Below are positions 20,691-36,000 of a stretch of DNA of 64,000 nt, in pieces; within the stretch, counting starts at the first letter, position 1, and each line of letters opens with the position of its first letter. The stretch covers positions 1,907,501 to 1,971,500 of the forward strand of contig LSRY02000004.1 in NCBI GenBank assembly GCA_001643675.2. The letters are read 5' to 3'. A model generated the notes under the pieces. The model was not told the DNA's origin. It worked only from the letters and a program-made list of their open reading frames with translations, and ran no database searches. This stretch comes from Monocercomonoides exilis. Lineage: Eukaryota > Preaxostyla > Oxymonadida > Polymastigidae. The translations under genes were made by a program, and so were the position numbers.

Positions 20691-21088
20691 GTTGTATTTT
20701 TTGTTTTTTCAATATGAAATATTTTATGATGAGGGAATGTGTTTGATAAAGTTAAGCTGTAACGTTGCGTGTTTAATTTTTCAATCTTATTTTTTTTTTT
20801 TTTCTTTTTTATTTCTGGAAATTAGCAAATTAACAAAAGTTTGTATTTGTTGGAAAAACTTTCTCATAATTTTCTGAGTCTTTTTTCTGCAAAGTGATTT
20901 AATGCATATCTCATAATCAGTTGCTTTGAGTGAAAAAATAAAAGAATTTGTACTGTTTTTGGATATTTTTAAAATATTTACAACAAACAATAAATACTAC
21001 TGAAATGAAAAATTTTGTGAGATGATGGCGTTAAAATTAGCAAACAAAATTTCGATATTTTCTTTTGTGAATAATAGAAAATCATACA
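20691..21088. other. Spacer downstream of the dynein-2 gene
   Basis: AT-rich, with several T-runs. It lies between tRNA-Ile and the stop codon of the minus-strand dynein gene. No gene is seen. Confidence 0.5.
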
Positions 21089-24000
21089 CTAAGAAAGGAG
21101 GAGGCAAGAACCAGAAAGTGTCCACTCATCTTCTTCTGAAAGAGGTTGTTTGTGAGAAGAGCCAGATTCACAGAGTGGAAGTCTGATATTCATAAGAAGC
21201 CTTTCTCTTTGTTCGTTGATATAGACAGGAAATTCAAAGAATCCAGTGCGGGCGAGCTGATGTTGTGCTGATGACGTTGAAGATTGGGATTGGAGATAGA
21301 GGTGAGCTGACTGGGGCGGAACAAACTGTGCAAAAGAAGCGTCTTCTTTGTGAAGTGATTTTGGAATCCACGCCAATGCGATGCTTGCATTGAGCAGCGA
21401 AACAGATGAAGTGCCTGGCTCTGCAGGAGCCATTCCCTGAGACTTCCACACGCCTCCCTGTATTCTAAGCCCAGAGACAAAGCACGGAGCGCATCCACCA
21501 ACTTGCCAGCCTGGCGGAACAGACGAAGCATGACTGGATGATTGCCCGGAAGACGAGACAACACATGCCTCCATCTTCAGCTCATCCATGGCACAGCTAA
21601 GGTTTCTGGCTGTTTGTTGCCGCAGAGCATTCAAAAGCATGGCAGGACGGAAGAGCAGCCCCAGATTGATTGTCTCTTTGAAGACTGAAGGAAATCCTGC
21701 AGATGCAGAAGAGATACTTTTGGATGAGCCAAACGGAAGTGAAAACTTTGTGATGTGCTGAGAAGTGATAGTTGTAAGCTTCCAGATGTTTTTCGCACGA
21801 TGGACAGCACCACGGAGAAATGCACTGCAAGAAGAAGGCCCAGAATCCCAGAGTGAATCCCATTTTGGCGGGACAGCATCGACAATGAGCGCTTCGCCTG
21901 TTTGGCGCAGTTGAGGAGTAATAGGGATCTCTCCATTGATCAGTGCATCGAGATCTTTGATGTCGTTGTCAATAGTCGAAAGGAGGGAATGAGAAAAGCG
22001 TGACTCGATCAAGAAGAACAAGTCAATCGGAGAAGTTTCAGATGTTGTTGGCTGTTTCAATGAAGGATGCAAAGAAATCAGATTAATTGCTTCATGTGGC
22101 GAGGATGAAGAATTCTCCTCCGACTGAGCATTCAAAAGCACGTTCCACATTGCTATGATTGGAGATAATGCACTTTCCCACGTGTCTCTGTCAAATGATC
22201 CACTGCCACTGCTGCTCCCCTCACCTCCAGAATGTGATAGTCTTTTCAAAGATGTGGTGAGTTCCAGCGCTTGTGCAGATTGAACTGTGCCTTCGATATT
22301 GGAAGGAAGGTGGAAAAGGAACGGTGGATCCTGATCAGGCAGCAGCTTCAGAGAATCAATGTACGGTGTAATAATGCGGGTGGTTGCTGCAATTCGAGCA
22401 TGTTGAAGAGGCGCTCCGAGGAGTGCGAGGCTTTCTGATGTCAGAAGAGGATTGGAGAACCAGTGCCGAAGATACGACTCAAGCACTTTCCAGTCTGACG
22501 GGTTGTCGATCCTCCCACCATACACTGTGTATGCCAGCAATCCCCGAATGGTCTCCCATGGAATTGCAACAGAAGCACCAGAACCAGCTTGGCGTGTTCT
22601 GCTTCCAGCGTTGACAGCATTGCTCGATGATGCAGCTCGCAATGTTGCATCAAGCTGATTGTCGATGATGTCTACTGCAGACCGCAGATCAGCTGAGGAG
22701 AATTCATATGCTCTGATCCATCCCTGTGGCACGTATGTTCTCCTCTCTTGCACAACGGCATGCAACCATGCCAACGCAAACAGGATTCGAGAGCGAGCAG
22801 GAGATGTTCCAGACAGCCCGTTGCCCTTCTCAAAGCGCCCATCCTCGCGCCATGAGTCAAATGTACGGGCCAAGTTCTTCTTCAGCCCAGGAGGTGCTTC
22901 ATATGTGATTTTCAGGCATTGTCTAAGTAACACAGGAGAGAATCTGTCGTGTGCTTCGCTTGTGAGGAACAAGCGGAACTCAGCATGGAGTGTTGGTCCC
23001 AGCGCAGCCAACAGCTTCTCCAGATCGTTCAGCCATTCGGGCATCAGATGCACGTTTTTGAGGCAGACCCAGCTTCTTGTAGAAGACACACGACGTAGGA
23101 GATCCAGTGCAACGTCTCCTTGTCCTTGTCCCATGGCAATGGCATAATAATTATCAGCGCCAACTGTTCTCTTTGCGATATCTTCCAGATCAACAGTTGG
23201 ATCAATACCTGGCGTGACTATCATCAGAATAGGAGATGAAGGAGAGCATTCATTTGCAGCAACATCAACAATCGAAAATGGAGGTGGATCGATTGAATCA
23301 ACGCCCAATGCTGCCTTCACAAACAAGAGACACTGACTGACAAGACGATCAGGACGGCATGCCTGCACAAGGAGGACACGCTGGAAGAGTGAGAGAGTTG
23401 AAGAAGAAGAAGAAGAAGTGCTGCGGACTTGCTTCCCCATCGACTCTCCGACAGGCGATGGAATAGGCGGAGGTGCAGCCAGTGGAAATGCATTCTCGCA
23501 TTGTGTGGTGCTCAGCCATTGAGCCCATCTTGCTGGGCCAACTGCTCTCAGCTGCGCCAACTCCTCAAATCGAGGGATGGTGCCCATCAGCTGCGCAACA
23601 GCTTCTTTCGCTTCAGGAGGCACCCACTGTGGCACAGAAGAGATGGAAACAGGGGGCTGCGTGTATCTCCCTAAGAAGTGGTCCCATTCACCCGGACCAA
23701 AAGCGGCAGGGCAAACAGCATGGACCAAGTGCAATCCAAAGGCGAGTCTGTCTCCTTTGAACATTCCTCTGCTCACAGTTATCAGCGTCGAGTTCAGCAG
23801 CAGTTGTCCCATATTAGTAATTCGAGTAGCGAGGTCAGACGATTGGGCTGAGAACTTCAGAGAGTTGGAAAAGAGAGACAAGAAAGATGATTGTGAATAC
23901 TGGTACATGTGGTTAATGGCAGAAAGGGATAAGAGCAAGAAGTAAAGTGTGCCTCCAAGCACAGCAAGCGGTCTGTATGCATCGCGTTTGTTGCTCAGCT

Positions 24001-27000
24001 CCATCTGCAGCTTTGTTGACTCTGCAAGCGATTCGCTGATTTTCTTTGATTTCGCTTTCGTTTCGTTCAGTGATTCAATCAGTGCAGTGTCTTCGAGAAT
24101 GTTCGCCTTCGAATTTGCCAGTCTGTCCAGCAGCTGCTTCTCAAGGTCTGCCAAATCGAGACGCAGCTTCTCTTCCTTCTGCAGCAGCTGCGACCGCTGC
24201 ACTTCAATCGTGGGCTGCTCGTTCTGGATGGTCATCGACAGCAGCTGTGCTTCAAGGCCGGCTCTTGTCGTAGTGAAGGAGACTTCAGACACAATTCCTC
24301 GAGCATCGGGGGGAAGCTGAGGCGTGGGATTACGCGTCACAAGGAACAAGCAGAACTTCTCATCCACTTCGACTTGCTTCTCGCCCAGCTGCACTGTCAG
24401 CCTATTTCCCTGTTTTTGGAGTTCTCCTCTCAAAAACGGAAACAGAACAGGCTCAATCTGATCCATCTCCTGCACAACAAGTACTTTTCCCCAGCGCACT
24501 GCCAATTCCAGCCGAGACAGGAATTTCGGGTCATTCTGCTGAATAACATCAACATTCACACTCCCAGCTTTTTCTTGTGTTGAGCTGGATGATGCGCTCG
24601 CAGAGGAAGATGCTGATGCAGATGATGATGCAGAAGCAGAAGCAGAAGCAGAAGCAGAAGAAGATGAAGATGAAGAAGTTGATGATGCCTGTTTTCCATC
24701 GAGTGATAAGTGTTTGAGAGAAGCAATGAGCCACGTGGTGATGGTGGATGTGGGGTCGATAATAAACAAAGTAGCAAATGGAGACGTTGCTGCAGCTTCA
24801 ATTGCATCAGAAGTTGCTCCTAAAGCGACCTGCTGCTGGGCTTTGATGGTTGTAGTGATCATCACTGCATTCTCAACAGAGAGCTCGTCAGACGGGAGCC
24901 CTTCGCTCTTCCACTTCAGCCTTTCTGCTTCTGTGCTCATAAACTGCGAATAGTTGAAGGGAATCGGGTTGGGAGAGTACAAAAACGACAGCTTGCCTCC
25001 TTTCCTTCCGATTGCATCTGAAAGAGCCGAAGAATCAGAAGATTTGCTCTTGCCATCAGCAGAACCAGAAATCCGCTCAGAAAGCTCGCAATAATCGATC
25101 AGCCACTGTCTAACAGTCGCTTCCCTGCGATCTTCTGTCTCTTTGCTGAGGTAGATGTGGAATGCAGCAGATAGCAGAGCCTGAAGAGGCAGTCGAACAA
25201 GCTCTTCGTTCATCGTCTTGATTTGATTGACCCATCGGTCTTTTTCATCAGCCAGCTGAGACAAAAGGCGGGATGCGGAGTCTCTTCTCTCTTTGACTTC
25301 TTCCAGTCTCACCTCCAGCCGCTTTGCATCCTGCATCTTGTCGCCCAGATCCTCCTGCAGCGCCTTCTGCTCTTTCTCCAGCTCAACCACAGTCTTCTGG
25401 CACTTCTCCAGCTCCCGCGCCATCTCCTCACTCTGCCGCCTGTTTTCGGCTGCTTTGTCCTCCAGTGGCTTCACATTCTCCTTCACAGCAGCAAAGCGGA
25501 GGCACGCCTGCACCCACACCGCCATTGGCCCGACAGCCTTCGAGGCCTTCATCGCGTTTTCGAATTTGAACGAGTTCGGGTTCTTGGAGATGGCTGCCTG
25601 CACGTTCTTTCGTGTCCCCACTTGGATGAGATCAGGATTCAGCGACACGATCTGGTCGACCATTCCTTGCTTGCTCAGAAAGGCCTTCATTGATCCCCAG
25701 GATGTGTCTGCCACGCCAAACAGCGTCAGCACAGCAGACATGATGTTCTTCACCACTTCTGGCGGGTTATTCATTGACTTCAGCTCGTTAATATCTGCCT
25801 TTGATATTCCAGTCACTGCCTTTTTAGCTGCCTCGAGAACAGGCTGCACTTCTGACAACTCTTTTTCAATCTCTTTTGTTTGAATTGCAATTTCTTCTGT
25901 TTGCTTTTTAAGCTGCTTCTCCAGAACCAAAGCTTGAGATCGCTCTTTTGTGACTGTCTGCACTTTTTGCTGTATTTTCTGCATCAGTGCTTTGCATTCT
26001 GCCTGCTTCTTCTCCACCTCTTTGCCCTGATGTGCTGCCTCCTTCGAAAGTGAGTCAACAAGCTCATTTGCCGATTGGAGCTTCTCAACACCCGCACTCA
26101 GATGTTTGTGTGCTCCCTTTCGAGAAGACATGCGCTCGTAATAAACACTACAGAAAGCTTGCAGAAGCCTCACAAAGTCTCTTGGCCCAGCTGTTGTTTC
26201 GCTCGATCGACTGGAATTGTCCAACGAACGGCGTGTGTGAATAGCAAGACACAGATTGGATAAAGTGGATGCTGTTGGTATTGGCAGCAATGTTGCTAAT
26301 GAAGCGCTTTGTGATGCTGAACCATTTGGAGATGGCGACATCTTTGTTTGAGGAACTTCCTTTGAAATGGTTTTGAACAGTGGAAGAAGCATCGATCTGG
26401 TCACGCTTTTCATTGAGGCATTGCTCCACTCGCCCATCCAAAGCACATTCGCTCGTGTGAACAAGGAAGGGTGGCTGGAGAGTCTCCGCTCAAAGTCGCG
26501 AGATGTGCAGTCAAAAGATAGCACAACATGCAGATTCCTTCTTAAACAAGCAGCAATCAACGCGTCAAGTCGGTTGTTTGGATCTCGGTATGATAGTTTC
26601 AAGAACGCCCGTTGAAGTTGCACAGCTGCTGCTCCACTTCCACTGCTTCCACCAGCTCCACCTCCAGTTCCGACAGACGACAGCAGCTTTGCTCCTTTGG
26701 CTTGCTCTTCTTCAAGATCTTCTTTCAACTGCTCTCGAAGTTGCTCCATCTCTTCAGCGTTGTAGAATGCATGGACGTCTTGTGACTGGACAAGCGTGGT
26801 TGCATAATCCAACAGCAAGTCACCGATGCCTTCTGCAGACACGTGACAATCTTCAATGAAAAGGCAAGCACCTTCATTTTCCACAACGCAGCACTGGACA
26901 ATTGATCTGAAAAATGCCTTTAGTGATTTAGCATCAAACCATTTTCCAATAGTTGGAGTAAAGAGATGCAGATTGTGAGAAAATGCCACAAGTTGAAGAA

Positions 27001-30000
27001 GAGTTCTTCTCCCTACGCCGCACTTCCCCACCAGCAAAAGTGCTGAACCAGGCCAACTCATCAGTCTGTCGATATGCGAGAAATGGTCGATGTACTCGTT
27101 AAAGAGCACGATATTCAGATCACGCACAGTTCGTTCATATTGTTGGATGGTCTTTTCGACATGCTTTCGAGATTGCTCAGCTAAAGAAGCGCCAATTGTC
27201 AAGCGCTTGTGAACAACTGAGTTTGGAGGGCCTTGATACCAGCAGGCAAGTCGGACGCGATGATCCTCTCCTTTCGGACTTGGCGATGACTGTGGGACTA
27301 AAGGTGGGTTCGTCAGCAGCGTTTGCGTGAGAAGCACAGAAAAACAGCTCCACACTGGAAGCTTGGAGAAGTATCGTTTGGACACTTCAAACAGCTCTGT
27401 GTCAAATTGAGAGGCATCAGAACGGGACGCGCGCTCAGCTGCTCCGAGTATCTTTGAGATGGGCTCCTCGCTTTCTCCGTCGGTTTGTGCTGCTTTCTCG
27501 CTGCTGAGCTGCATTCTGTTGTCCAAACGGTCTTTGAATATTCGAAGAGCTTCGTGTGCCCAGTTAACCAGCAGTGCAAGCGTATCAACGTCAGCACCGC
27601 TGCTCGATATCGCTGCCCCGCTCCGTACTTTGTCATCATTCGGAGCCAGATTCAGCGCAATTGATGCCAAATCCGCTGAGGATGTATCGCAGCGGGAGAG
27701 GCCAATGACCCAGTGTGTAAGATCACGTGGAGTGAAGACATAGTGGCTGTGCTTCGCAGTTGTGAATCGCTTCTGAGTTCGTACATATAAATCGATCATT
27801 GCGTCTGTAAGCAGTCGAGTGGGAAGAGAAGAATGCTGATAAGGTGAGAGCACAGGCTCCAGCACTTGCTCATAGACCGTGGCAAGAGAAGAAATTGCAG
27901 GATATGGAATAGCTGCAACGTGGATGTTGGCTGTAAAACGAGATGAAAGTGGTGATACCCCGCTTGCACCAGCGCCTGCTTGTGCTTGCTCTGAATGTCC
28001 AGATGGAGCAGATGATGAAGCAGAAGTGGCAGATACAACAACAGTCACAACAAGTTGAACTCCTTCCACAGTTGTCCATTCGAGATCTGTGTCGTAGAAC
28101 CCGCCATAAGTGACCAGTTGCTGTGCAAATGCAACCACTTCAACCGTATCGTACTTGTCTGCACGAGGCAAGTGCAAATCAGATAGAAACAGAACAAGAC
28201 GCTCGCCTCTTTTCGGACGGAGTGTTCGTCCATGTGCGCTGGATAAGATCATACAGTGCTGTTTGAGTGAAGATGCAAGAAGAGAAGCACTTGTCTCTGA
28301 TGAGCAGTTCACTTCTGCAACTTCAATTCCTGGAAAGGCCAACAGTGCATCCTTCAGCAGCATGTGCTTTCCAGCTCCTTCTGGACCGACAAGCAGAAAA
28401 TGTTCTCCTCGCTTCATCCACGGCGTAAACAGTGTGCGAAGCATCTGTACTTCAGATGTAGCCAAGATAAGCTCGCTTGTTTCTGCACTCAGCACTTGCT
28501 CTAAGGTTGGTGTCATGCATTGGTCAACAAAAGGAATGAGTACAGAGCCGGTTGTGTTGAGTTCCACAGAAAGTGGAGTTGGAGGAGATGGCTGGGGAAG
28601 AGAAAGTCCAGCCCTGTTGAATACAAAGTTTGCCATTGAAGTCTGAAGAGATAAAGAAAGATTAGCCCCAAGCCCTCGAACCAACGCAACTGCAAACTCT
28701 GACCGTGAGGTTACGCCCACAAGATGTGAAAGCGCATTTTTGCATAGACCAGTCAAAGTTGTCGACAGCATAAGAGAATCTGATGAGTTTGACTGTTCAG
28801 ATGAAGAAACTGACGATGAAGCTGAGGCAGATGCAGAATTTAGAGAAGATGAAGTGCCGAGTCCAACCCTCTCAGCAACAAAGTCTATTGCAGGAAGTGC
28901 GATGTCATCCATCCAATTTGACAGATCGGTCTGCATCTCCTTCGGCTGGCTGACAATCCACGCAGCTGCCAGCTCCTTCGACCCCAAATCTTCATCGCTC
29001 AAGAAAATAACTGCCATTCGAGAAACTGTTGCAGGTGAGGCAAATCTGAGTGAGTCTGTTTCGAATATGAAGTTCACTTTGGCACTCGACTGGAACTGTA
29101 TTCTCTCTCCTGAGGGAAGAGTGAGAAGCCTGTTATCGTCGAGCACAGAGTTCAGTGACTCAATCCATTCTGGGTCAATATCTCCATCACACACCAGCCA
29201 TGATGCTATTCCTTCTGCTTCACGTGAGATTATCCTCGCACGAGATGTGAGAATTCCATCGTGCCACTTTCGCGTGTCCAGATCCAATCTTCCCAGCAGC
29301 TGCGAACGTGGAAGCGCTTTGGGGTTCATCACATGAATGTGCAGCGTCTGGCCAAGGAAGCCGTATGCTTTCTGAAGAACACGCCACAAAGTTGTTTTCC
29401 CGCAGCCTGATGCGCCAACAAGGACAATCCCCATTCGCTGCGTTGTTGCTTGGTGCAGCTGGACGATCTTGCTCACTTGTGATTCAATGATCCTTAGCTT
29501 CATGTCATTCAATGATTTCTTGATTGCTGTTTCGAGTTCTTCGTTTGTAAATGTTGTTGTTTTTGCTGTTGGAAACACATCACGAACAAGTGAGTTGAAC
29601 AAAATAGAATCAGAAAACGTAAGTTTTGAAAGTGTATTTGATCGAAGAGCCTGAAGTACAAGCTCAGCTTCTCTTTCAGGTGAAATAAGAGACTCTCCTT
29701 TTGCCTTCGGAGCATCGGCAGATTTTGCATTTGCATCTGGTTTCTTGTTTGAAATGTTCGCAAGCTCCTTTTTGAGTAAAGAGCCAGCTGTGTTAAGAAT
29801 GATTTTCAGTGATCGAAGACCCCAATCATAGTGCACTTGCTTTGACAGCTGGTCTTTTGCCAGCTGAAACACATTCACAAGTTTCGATGCCAAATTCTTT
29901 GCGTCCACAAATCCTTCGCTCATCAAAATGACTTCTCCGATCTGCTCGTTGTTCGGCACAGACATCGCCACAGACCTGAATAACTGTGTAAGGTTATCAG

Positions 30001-33000
30001 GCAGCTTGGATCTTCCACCGTATCCCTTTCCAGCAGGATTCATTGTCACAAAAATACCGCTGTTTGGATCCACTTTCACACCTGATCCCAGCAGCTCTAT
30101 TTCTGGAATTCGTTCCTTCAATGCACGCTGAATGGTTTGTATCTGCTGTGAAATGGCAGATAGCACTTTCGGCTCTAACCGATTGAACTCATCGAAACAA
30201 CCCCACGCTCCGCATTTGACAATTCCTCGGAATATTCTTCCCATTCCCTTTGCGTCAATCCCTTCGTCACAGTTGAACACAAGCACCTGCCTCCCAAACG
30301 CCAACCCCAGTGCCTTCACAGACTCTGTCTTTCCTGTGCCTGCTGGCCCATATGGATGTCCTCCGTATCCCAATCGCATGGCCTGTGTGAGCACCAAGAA
30401 GCACTTGTCAGTAAGAGGGGTATGCACCAAACGAGCAGCATTGCCCTGATACTCCCATGTTTGATCAAACACTGCATCTGCCATGTGAATGCTGACACGA
30501 ACCGGTAGTTGAACTTGTCGTGCTTGATCTGATGCTCCAAACCCAGTTGAACCAGAATACATTGTTGTTGAGGATGGAGATGTCGGTGAAGTTGGTTGAA
30601 TGAAAGGATCTAAAACAGAACGTGAGCCAGCAAGCCCGCCTGTTGTGAGGGTATTGTCCTGAATGGAGTAATATCGCATCTGCTTGAACCACGCCCAGTC
30701 TCTGACAGATTGTGTCTTCGCTTCAATAAGCTGGTTGGTCACATCGATATTGTGGATTATATCAAACATCAGCGATTTTATCTTTAAGTCGATCAGTGTA
30801 TGCTCTGCTTCCGTAAGCAAAAATGGATTCTTTGGATTTTTCTCTTGACCTTCCTTCAGATGCCCCGACGCAGTGAGCAGCGATGCAAGCCCGGAGAATG
30901 CGCTCAAACGAGCATACATCTCATTCAACAGGCGAGGCAGTGAGTTCATCGAGATGGCATCTTCGCATCTCTCTGTGAATGTAACAGTCTCCGCCAAGCA
31001 TAGCACCTGTGATGGAAATTGTGAGATGTACTCCAAACAGCCCTCGGGCGTGCTGATTGTGTTGGATGCAGACGAGGCATAGGGAAGTGCGCGAGACAGA
31101 AGTGTTGACAGAGTAACTTTCATTTCATCTGTCAGCGCATTCAGCCAATCCTCAACTGCATCCACAACATGCACTGGATGCACCAATTCTACCACTTCGC
31201 CTGCAGAACTGCACATTGCTGTGATAAACTGTTTGGATGGCAGCTGAGAAGAATCTGAAGCTGAAGCACTTTTTCCTTTTGCGCCATTGAACACCACACG
31301 ATGAATTCCCTGAAATAGCTTTTTCAGATGTGTCTGTATGACTGACGGTGTTTGTGCTTGTCCCAAGATCTCCAACAGATCGTCGTCTCCAATGAAATAA
31401 AAGCGAGGGAATCGATCTCTTTTCTCCTCCAGAAACTTGGAGAGCGCCTGCTGGCAAGTATCAAGCTCCTTTTTCATGTTCTCTGCGGTCACTTCCACTC
31501 CTTTCATGTTGTACAACGTTGGCAATCGAGAATTTGCCTTCAGTGCCTCCATAATTGCTCTGAACTTCTCGTCCACTCCTTTGAATCTCGCCTGATGTGC
31601 CGGAATGGCCCCTCGCATAAAGATTGGCTCCAAATATACCCATCTCCTCTGCACTGCCCCCAAAAGTCTGCAAGCTGCGCCCAGCAACACAAATCGCGCA
31701 TCCCACTGTGCTGCCACGTCTGAAAACGGTGCAAAGAACTGCGAGTCCTTCATTGCCATCAGCTGTGCCAGATGATCATCCAGTGCAGATAGAACATCAC
31801 TCCAGTCTTCCACAAGAGGTGTGCTGCGCGGGTTGCCGCCAGCTGTGCAGGTGTGATCGCTGATGGTGAATGCTGTTTGTGTGCCCCACGCTTCAACCTC
31901 TTCCATCGCCTTTCGGATGTCCACTTCGCCTTGAGCACGCCGCTGCAGAGAGCGGATGCTGCTGTATTGCATCTTAATCTCATTGGCGCGGCTAAGCAGG
32001 TCGCCAAAGAGCATAAACGCTGGCTGTGTTTTCGGAGGCAGCGAGATAAGGCGGAATAGCTCGTTCCAGTGATCTTTTGTAAACTCCTGCCCGCGGATGA
32101 GGCGCAGAATTGGAGGGAGATCGCCCAGCAGCTCGTCCTGCGACACCAGAAATGTTCGAATGGGCGACGGTGTCCCATCGGCTGATGGAGGGTACTTCGC
32201 GATGCTCTCCTTCAGTTTGGACAGAAAGTCCTCAAAGAGTGGCAACTTGGGAGCAAACTCCAGCCATTTCACATCTGCCATTTCCTTCAGCTTCTCCTGA
32301 TATTCTGAATGCACTGCCAGCGCCTGCTTGATCTCAGCAATGTCGTGCAGTGGGCCTTCCAGCTGTTCAATTCCCTTTGGCTTCTCCACCCGTGCCAGGT
32401 CACACTCTCTGCTCAGCTCCTGAATCTCCTTCTGAAGCGCCTCCGCCTCCTGCTCTGAGTCTGCACTCACTTTGCGGGCAGCCTCAATGGACGTGGCATT
32501 CCGCAGATCCAACACCACTTTTCGACTCTCCCACTGCTTCTCAAACATAATCGCTTTTTTGTTCAGCTCCGTCTTCCGCTTCTCCAAGTTGCTCACAATT
32601 TCGCTTCTTTGCTTTGATAGCTCTTTCTTCTTGTTGTTGAGCAGCTCAGTCATCTTCTGCCATTTGGAGCCTGCAATCTTCAGTGACGGGACTGCTGGCT
32701 CTTTTCCCCATTCCATCTTTCCAGACGCTCCGACAACTGCAATTGAAGCAGGTGGCGGTTTGTGTCTTTTGAGTATTTTGTCCTTTGCAAGTGCTCTGTC
32801 GATGAGTGGGGTGTATTTCTGGCAGGAGCCTGCGATCTCCTCAGACCGCTTCTGTGCATCGTGCAGCTGCTCCATCGTCTGCGGCTCGGTCTGCAGCTCA
32901 GCCGTCGCCTTGTCTGCAAACTCGATGATCTGCTGGCAGTCGCTGTCGATTGAGTTGCTGAGGGCGCTTGTGATTTCAGAGGCAAAGCGCACTGCCTGGC

Positions 33001-36000
33001 TGTCCACGGCCATCTTCAGCTTCTCCAGAGATACTGTCACACAGTGCACATGCACCGCCCCTGGCTCCTTGGAGATGTTCTGTGAGCACTGGAAGGCACT
33101 GGCATACGCCTCTTCCCAGTCACGCGGCTCTGAGCAGCATTCTTCGATGATCTCTTTTGTGTTCCTCAGCGTGCCCAGCACAGTGAATGGGGCATACTTC
33201 CTTCTCAGAGCAGCAAGCTTTGCTATGATTGTTTCTGCACTCAAAAACATCTGCGAAATTTGAGCATTGCACAGTGCAGGGATCTTCATGAAGGCCTCTT
33301 CGAAGTTTAACACTTTGCCATATGCAGACGGTGCATCAATGAGTTTGGCTGCTTCTGCATACAGCTTCCTTCTGATGTCAGACAAATCAGGTGAAAAGCA
33401 GCAGACACCAAGTGGTTTTTCAAATTGTTGCTTTTTCTTTTCTTCCTCTTCTTCTTCGGCACTTTTCAGTGTCGACTTCGAAACTGATTGACTTAGCAAA
33501 GATGTCGATGCTGATGATGATAGTGTCTGCTCTCCAAAAAATGATGAATCATCAGCTGCTCTTGCTTCAAACACGAGCGAAACTTCGATCGATGGCAGCG
33601 CTTCGTGAAACGTCTGCACAGCCACCTGATACTGAAAGAAGAACACCTTCAATATCTGGTGATTCCAGTGCCTTCTCCACCCAGCCGTGTTCAGCTTCCG
33701 CCTTTCCTCTTCTTGGAAGATCCTCAAAATCTCCCGCAGCAGCGTGTCCCACTGCTTGCGATGCCGAACGAGTGGCGTGTTGGCCAGCTTCTTCACAATC
33801 GCCTCGACCATCCCGTGTCTCAGCCGCAGCCTCTTGTTCCTCTCGTTCACAGCGTCTGCTGCTGCCTTCAGCTTCCGCATGTACATCTCCACTTGCGCCT
33901 CGTTCCTCCACGTAATCTCGTCGCTCTCGTCGCTTCCGCCTCGCTTCAGCGCCGACATTCCCCCGCTGCGCCCGCCGAGCGAGCCAGACGGGTTCTTCAC
34001 GAGGTTGTCGAATGCCTCGACAACGTCCCGCATCATCAGCATCTGCGACTCAATCACCTGAGTGGCCATTGAGTTGTAGAACGTAGCGATCTCCTTCAGC
34101 CCAACAGCGTGGCGGTACACGTTGGATGCCAGTGTTGCAGCATTCTGCACTTCGCTCGGCACTTTGAAGCCCAACGACGAAAAGAAGCGGATTTCTCTCA
34201 GAAGAGACACAAACCGCTCGTTGTACTTCACTCGCACCACCCCGTTCGATTCAATGTCGACAAGTGCACCCTTCAGCTCGAGGGACGAAGAGGACGAGGA
34301 AGAGGAGGATGAAGCAGAAGAGTATGAGCTGGTTGTTCTCCTTGTAGACTGCTCCTTTATTGTGTCCACCCAAATCTGAAAGCACTCATTCACGTACTTC
34401 TTCATCTCCTCGATCAGATCGGTCAGTGATGCGACCAAATCTCCTGTCTGTGCTGCATTCTGAAACAGCTCCCGTGTCAGCTGCAGCGTCTGTGTGGCTC
34501 TGCTCTGCAGCTGCTGAATCTCCACAACGTGCTGCACAGCAGGCGTCATATTCCGCCCAATTATGTCCAATTGACCATCTTCTCCTCCTTCCATGCTCCT
34601 CGCAGCAAGCCTGCCTCTGCCCAGTCCTCTCATCCCAGCTCTTCCAGCACGTGTGCTTTGCATCCCCAGCCTCTCCCGCAGCGCCTCTTCCTCATCCTTC
34701 TCGTCAGCAGCTCCTTCGTCCTTTTCGCCTCCTCCCCGCATCACATCCTGCTCCAGCCGCAGTTTGTCAAACTCGTTCTGCACAAGCATCAGCTCCGTGT
34801 TCAGTTCGTTAAGCATCGCCTCGCGTTCCGCCACAAGCTGCGCTGCGATGGTGGGGCGTTTGATCAAAAACTGATATTTTTTCATCTGCCGCAGCGCTTT
34901 CCGCACCTGTCCGTGTCCGCTCGGCATCAGCACAGACTTCAGACGCTGCGCCACTTCGAACTCGATCGGCTGCAGGCGCGTTGTGAAGTGTTGCATCGCC
35001 TCTTTCCATTCTCTTTCTCCTTCGTCTGTCACAGACAGGATCGACAGCCCTTCAAAAGAGGTGAAAAGCCCGCTTATTATTGTTGAGTATTGCGGAGGGA
35101 GTAAATTGAGATCAATTGCCTTTGAGCCGTCGTCGTTTTCATCATCATAGTCTTCGTTGTCTCCGCTGTTCGCTTCTGAGCTCAAATGACCGTCTTTTGT
35201 TCGTTCGCTTCTTCCCTTCTTTTCTCCTTTTGAATCAATCTGACCTCTTCCAGCGTCTTTCTCTGCTATTGTCTGTTTTTTCTCTTTTTGTGTCAAAAGC
35301 GCAAGAAGCTGCTGGAGTGTGTAGCGGATGGTGAGAATCTCTTCCACTCGCTGCATCAGCAGCTGAGACTGCACATGGCGGAACGTCCCGCCGTCCCACG
35401 CCCGCTTTCCATTAATTCTCAGATAGCCATTCGTCGACTCCACAAGCTGTGTGGTCCATCCGGACAAAGTTGAAAGCGCTTGTTCGCATGTGTCACGTAC
35501 AGCTGCAAAGTCAGAGTGCAGCAAGTCGAATGAAGTGGATATGATCGATCCTGGTGCTGTTGTCATTGACATTTGCATGCTCATTTCCTGAGTTGTAGAC
35601 GAAGATGTCCCTGTCGATCTTAACTGCCGAATAACTTCACCTCCTCCACAAAGAAGCCAATACTTAGAAATTTCAACCAATTGATCCATAGTTTTTTGCA
35701 TAAGTTGCTCCATTTGGAGCTTTAGATACCCTGGACGAATTGGAAGAATCCATATTGCCTCAATAGTTCGTATCATATCTGAAAAATGAGTTGAAATATC
35801 TGCATAAGCTTCCAATGCAGAAACTGTTGTTGTTGTTCGGGAAATTGTCATAGTATCGAATATTTCTGCCAAAGAAGCTAATTTCTTTGATATTTCTAAA
35901 GCCCTCTGTATGGTTAATTTATTATATGAAATTAACAAAAATATTTTAATAATAGAGCGCATTTAGCAAACGTTATCTCCTTCCTTTTCAGCTTTTGATT

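Noticed and set aside
21190-35473. Dozens of open frames on both strands within the dynein-2 gene
   Set aside because: They are shadows of a GC-rich 4938-codon frame with full family similarity.
35906-35962. ATG at 35962 as the start of the dynein heavy chain
   Set aside because: It lies within a GTTTGC...ATACAG intron; upstream exons join in phase and restore conserved sequence.
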